Assembly: GCF_024710845.1 (NCBI RefSeq)
Contig: NZ_JANJTZ010000068.1
Location: forward strand, 16,695-80,694
Reading direction: 5' to 3'
DNA length: 64,000 nucleotides
Source of the DNA: Mesorhizobium sp.
Lineage (GTDB): Bacteria > Pseudomonadota > Alphaproteobacteria > Rhizobiales > Rhizobiaceae
Below are positions 61,071-64,000 of the stretch, one piece after another. Below the pieces are notes generated by a model. That model saw only the letters and a list, made by a program, of their open reading frames with translations, had not been told where the DNA came from and made no database searches. The translations under genes were made by a program, and so were the position numbers. Every line of letters starts with the position of its first letter. Position 1 is the stretch's first letter.

Positions 61071-62026
61071 TGACCGATTACACCAACCTGCTTGACGCCG
61101 AGACCTGGGCTTTCGTCGAGCGGACCAATTCCTTCTACCCGCCCGACACGATCGACTACACGATCGCTCAGCAGCGCGAGATTTATGATCGCATGTGCCG
61201 CGAGTTCCACGCCGGCTATCCGGCCGGACTGAGCACCGAAACGACCGCGATCTCCGCATCGACGCGCGACATTCCGATCCGCATCTACCGCGCCGCGACC
61301 CCCGACCCGACGGCGGTTGTGCTCTATTTCCACGGCGGCGGCTTCATGCTGGGCGGGCTGGAAAGCCATGATGACGTCTGCGCCGAACTCTGCGCCCGCA
61401 CGGGCTACGAGGTCGTTTCGGTCGACTACCGGCTTTGTCCCGAACACATCTATCCGGCCTACCGCGACGACGGCTACGCCGCCTTCGAATGGGCGGCGAA
61501 GACCTATCCGGACCGCGCCATCGTGCTTGCGGGTGATTCCGCCGGCGGCAACATCGCAGCCGTGATCGCCGGGCGCTATCGCCGCCATGCCCACGCGCCC
61601 GCCGGTCAGGTGCTGATCTATCCGGGCCTCGGCGGCGACCACACCAAGGGCTCCTACATCACCCACGCCGACGCACCGATGCTGAGCACGCGCGACATGG
61701 CCTTCTACCAGAAGATCCGCACCGGCGGCGCCGACGTGTCGAAGGACGCCGGCTTCGCGCCGCTGCGCGACACCGATTTTTCCGGCCTGCCGCCCACCGT
61801 CTGCGTCATGTCGCAATGCGATCCGCTGGCCTCCGATGGACCCGCCTACCGCGACGCGATCGTCTCGGCCGGCGGCAAGGCGGTCTCCTTCGAGGAGAAG
61901 GGCCTCGTCCACGGCTACCTGCGCGCGCGGAACTCCGTCGCCCGGGCCCGCGACAGCTTCACGCGTATCGTCAAAGCCGTCCGCATGCTGGGCTGCGGCG
62001 AATGGGATGAAGGATCGCTTCAATGA
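61070..62026 (+). CDS. Alpha/beta hydrolase (HSL/acetyl-esterase type)
   Basis: A 318-residue serine hydrolase of the hormone-sensitive-lipase group: oxyanion motif YFHGGGFMLGG, nucleophile elbow AGDSAGGNIAA, aspartate in SQCDPLASDG and histidine in LVHGYLRAR. The start is GTG 61070, overlapping the caiD stop, with GGAAGGGGAAATA upstream. In this operon it could act as the thioesterase or esterase releasing carnitine or betaine from its CoA or acyl form, but HSL-type enzymes usually cleave short-chain esters, so acylcarnitine hydrolysis is an equal possibility. Confidence 0.88.
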   Translation: MTDYTNLLDAETWAFVERTNSFYPPDTIDYTIAQQREIYDRMCREFHAGYPAGLSTETTAISASTRDIPIRIYRAATPDPTAVVLYFHGGGFMLGGLESHDDVCAELCARTGYEVVSVDYRLCPEHIYPAYRDDGYAAFEWAAKTYPDRAIVLAGDSAGGNIAAVIAGRYRRHAHAPAGQVLIYPGLGGDHTKGSYITHADAPMLSTRDMAFYQKIRTGGADVSKDAGFAPLRDTDFSGLPPTVCVMSQCDPLASDGPAYRDAIVSAGGKAVSFEEKGLVHGYLRARNSVARARDSFTRIVKAVRMLGCGEWDEGSLQ

Positions 62027-62382
62027 GACGGGCCGGCCTTGCGCTCATCCTCATCTTCGCCGGTCTTTCGAGTGCCAGCGCCGCCGAGAACCGCTGCGGC
62101 TGGCTGGTCAATCCGACGCCGGGCAACTGGTGGCTGACCGACCGCGACGGCACCTGGACGCTTGCGACGCAAGGCATCGAGGCTTCCGACGACGTGATGC
62201 TCAACCTGCCCGAGTTCGACGAGAACGAGTATGTCGCATCCAACGGCAATTACGGCTATGGCTGCGCCTGTCTCTCGGTCGACCTCGACGAGTCGGGCGA
62301 GCGGATTGTGAACGTCTACGGCGGCAGGACCTTGCCGCTGTCGCGGTGCGAGTCGGACGAGGCGCTGCCGCCGCCGGAGTGA
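62023..62382 (+). CDS. DUF4087-family exported protein
   Basis: A 119-residue protein with a signal peptide (LALILIFAGLSSASA, cleavage before AENRCGW). The mature part has RCGWLVNPTPGNWWLTDRDGTWTL, the DUF4087 signature, and four cysteines (RCGW, YGCACLS, LSRCES) likely to form disulfides in the periplasm. It overlaps the hydrolase gene by ATGA. Function unknown. Confidence 0.85.
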   Translation: MRRAGLALILIFAGLSSASAAENRCGWLVNPTPGNWWLTDRDGTWTLATQGIEASDDVMLNLPEFDENEYVASNGNYGYGCACLSVDLDESGERIVNVYGGRTLPLSRCESDEALPPPE

Positions 62383-62388
62383 GGATCG

Positions 62389-63339
62389 ATGGCCAGCCAG
62401 GGCGGTTCGAAGACGGTTATCTATGCGGCGCTCGCCGGCAATCTGCTGATCGCCGCGACCAAGTTCGTCGCGGCGTGGTTCACCGGCAGCTCGGCCATGC
62501 TGTCCGAAGGCGTCCACTCGCTGGTCGACACCGGCAATGGCGGGCTGCTGCTCTACGGCATGCACCGCGCCGCGCGTCCGGCCGATCGCGCCCATCCCTT
62601 CGGCCACGGCCGCGAGATCTATTTCTGGAGCTTTGTCGTCGCGCTGCTCGTTTTTGCGCTCGGTGCTGGCGTGTCGTTCTACGAGGGCGTGATCCACATC
62701 CTGGATCCCGAGGAGATCAGCAATCCGACGATCAATTTCGTCGTGCTCGGCCTGTCGATCGTCTTTGAGGGTTCGTCCTGGTATGTGGCGTTGCGCGAGT
62801 TCCGCAAGACCAAGGGCGATCTCGGCTACTTCGAGGCTGTCCGCAAATCGAAGGACCCCAGCGTCTTTACCGTCCTGTTCGAGGACAGCGCAGCCCTTCT
62901 CGGCCTGGTCATCGCGCTGGCCGGCGTCACCGGCGCGCATCTGCTGCGCATGCCCGAGCTCGACGGCTTGGCGTCGATCGGCATTTCCCTCGTACTCGCC
63001 GGTACCGCCATCTTTCTTGCCCGCGAAACCAAGGGCCTGTTGATGGGCGAACCCGCCTCGCCCGAGATCCAGGCCAAGGTGTTGGAGATCGTCCAGGCCG
63101 ATCCCGCTGTCCACAAGGCCAACGGCGTGCTCACCGTCCATCTCGGCCCGCATCAGATCGTCATCGGTCTCAGCGCCGAGTTCGAGGACACACTGACGGC
63201 GCCCGAGATCGAGGCCTGCGTCGAGCGCATCGAGGCCAACGTCCGCGCGGCGGTCCCCGAGATCACCGGCGTATTCATAAAGCCGCAGACGGCCGGCACC
63301 TGGAAGCAACGCAGCGACGCGATCATCGCCAATGGCTGA
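62389..63339 (+). CDS. Cation diffusion facilitator family transporter
   Basis: A 316-residue proton-coupled divalent metal exporter. Six hydrophobic segments carry the metal sites: STAMLSEGVHSLVDTGN-like SSAMLSEGVHSLVDTGNGG, HPFGHGREIYFWSF and FEDSAALLGLVIA. The cytoplasmic C-terminal domain (about 225-300) follows. Instead of two aspartates the first site reads EGVHSLVDT, so specificity could deviate from zinc. GAGGATCG precedes ATG 62389. It overlaps the GNAT gene by eight bases. Confidence 0.92.
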   Translation: MASQGGSKTVIYAALAGNLLIAATKFVAAWFTGSSAMLSEGVHSLVDTGNGGLLLYGMHRAARPADRAHPFGHGREIYFWSFVVALLVFALGAGVSFYEGVIHILDPEEISNPTINFVVLGLSIVFEGSSWYVALREFRKTKGDLGYFEAVRKSKDPSVFTVLFEDSAALLGLVIALAGVTGAHLLRMPELDGLASIGISLVLAGTAIFLARETKGLLMGEPASPEIQAKVLEIVQADPAVHKANGVLTVHLGPHQIVIGLSAEFEDTLTAPEIEACVERIEANVRAAVPEITGVFIKPQTAGTWKQRSDAIIANG

Positions 63340-63811
63340 TCTCGAGCCGATCGGCGAAGAGGCGCTGCCCGCCATCCTCGCGCTCAACAACGAGCACGCG
63401 CGGGAACTCTCCTGGCTGGAACTGCCGAAACTGCGTCATCTCGTGGGTCAGGCGTTTCTCGCCCTCCGCGCGGGCGAAGCCGACGCCTTTCTCCTCGCCT
63501 TCGATCAGGACGCCAATTACGACTCGGAGAACTTCCTCTGGTTCAAGGCGCGCTATCCGCGCTTCGCCTATGTCGACCGTGTCGCCGTCGCATCCCACGC
63601 GCGCGGTCGAGGCCTCGCCCGCGCGTTCTACGAATTGCTGTTCGACAAGGCCCGTGCCGCCGGCCACACGCTGATCACCTGCGAGATCAATTCCGACCCG
63701 CCCAATCCGGGCTCCGACGCGTTCCATGCCGCGATGGGTTTCCGCGAGGTGGGATCGGCCGCCATCTACGGTGGCGAGAGATCGGTGCGGTATTTCGTGC
63801 GGGAACTGTAG
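63332..63811 (+). CDS. GNAT-family N-acetyltransferase
   Basis: A 159-residue acetyltransferase. The acetyl-CoA-binding motif A is VDRVAVASHARGRGLARAFYELLFDKARAAGH, followed by LITCEINSDPPNPGSDAFHAAMGFREVG with the motif B helix. The N-terminal part (ALNNEHARELSWLELPKLRHLV) matches a subgroup annotated as predicted GNAT superfamily acetyltransferases. Substrate unknown. It overlaps the 3' end of the cation transporter gene. Confidence 0.9.
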   Translation: MADLEPIGEEALPAILALNNEHARELSWLELPKLRHLVGQAFLALRAGEADAFLLAFDQDANYDSENFLWFKARYPRFAYVDRVAVASHARGRGLARAFYELLFDKARAAGHTLITCEINSDPPNPGSDAFHAAMGFREVGSAAIYGGERSVRYFVREL

Positions 63812-63812
63812 C

Positions 63813-64000
<188 letters not shown>

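Overview
The window looks like the chromosome of a high-GC alphaproteobacterium of the order Hyphomicrobiales (Mesorhizobium/Aminobacter-like Phyllobacteriaceae is my best guess). The grounds are GC-rich third codon positions, many Tat-dependent binding proteins, TRAP and ABC uptake systems, rhizobial-type composite intergenic palindromes, and a catabolic gene content typical of soil and plant-associated rhizobia. I saw no rRNA, tRNA or CRISPR array. Apart from one small island the window is ordinary, densely packed metabolic chromosome.

Layout. 1-2 kb: N-terminal half of an indolepyruvate ferredoxin oxidoreductase (minus strand, cut by the window edge). 2.1-4.3 kb: lipoprotein and CGNR zinc-finger regulator, divergent from an orphan LivH-type permease across a perfect 11-bp inverted repeat. 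4.5-9.4 kb: TRAP transporter small and large permeases facing two tandem, paralogous TRAP binding proteins, each with its own look-alike terminator. 9.7-15.5 kb: class I glutamine amidotransferase, 2-hydroxyacid dehydrogenase, LacI regulator (apparently CTG start), DMT exporter, MarR regulator, and CobW-type metallochaperone. 15.7-21.6 kb: WD40 protein, a secreted unknown, class III aminotransferase plus glutamine-synthetase-like gene, and a sulfide:quinone reductase-like flavoprotein. 21.7-24.3 kb: hydroxypyruvate isomerase/glycerate 2-kinase operon.

24.3-26.2 kb is the accessory island. It holds an orphan HigA antitoxin, a visible scar where a frameshifted integrase fragment is fused to the last codons of higB, and a compact two-gene unit (P-loop ATPase plus GIY-YIG nuclease) in more AT-rich DNA. 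This pair is the best candidate here for an undescribed system.

26.2-40.2 kb is a large purine/ureide catabolism locus: guanine deaminase, urate hydroxylase PuuD with a divergent LysR regulator, xdhA-xdhB and xdhC (separated by a DinJ/YafQ toxin-antitoxin pair), hydroxyisourate hydrolase, a fused allantoinase-OHCU decarboxylase, ureidoglycine aminohydrolase, ureidoglycolate lyase and a deaminase. Together they lead from guanine/xanthine to glyoxylate, except for an allantoate amidohydrolase, which is not in the window. The glyoxylate/hydroxypyruvate genes at 21.7-24.3 kb could take up the product.

40.3-52.8 kb: PHB depolymerase-type esterase; a CocE/NonD hydrolase followed by a complete peptide-type ABC transporter, a phosphodiesterase and a cupin; a duplicated-fold membrane protein; and an ArsR regulator with an Old Yellow Enzyme. 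52.9-62.0 kb: a carnitine/gamma-butyrobetaine cluster (GlxA/AraC regulator, BKACE, carnitine dehydrogenase, acyl-CoA dehydrogenase, NDP-forming acyl-CoA ligase, CaiD-like dehydratase, alpha/beta hydrolase) that can be read as a CoA-dependent route from gamma-butyrobetaine to glycine betaine. 62.0-64 kb: DUF4087 protein, cation diffusion facilitator, GNAT acetyltransferase, and the C-terminus of a thiolase (cut by the window edge). No gene-free stretch exceeds 300 bases; the longest, 9393-9690, holds only promoter-type sequence.
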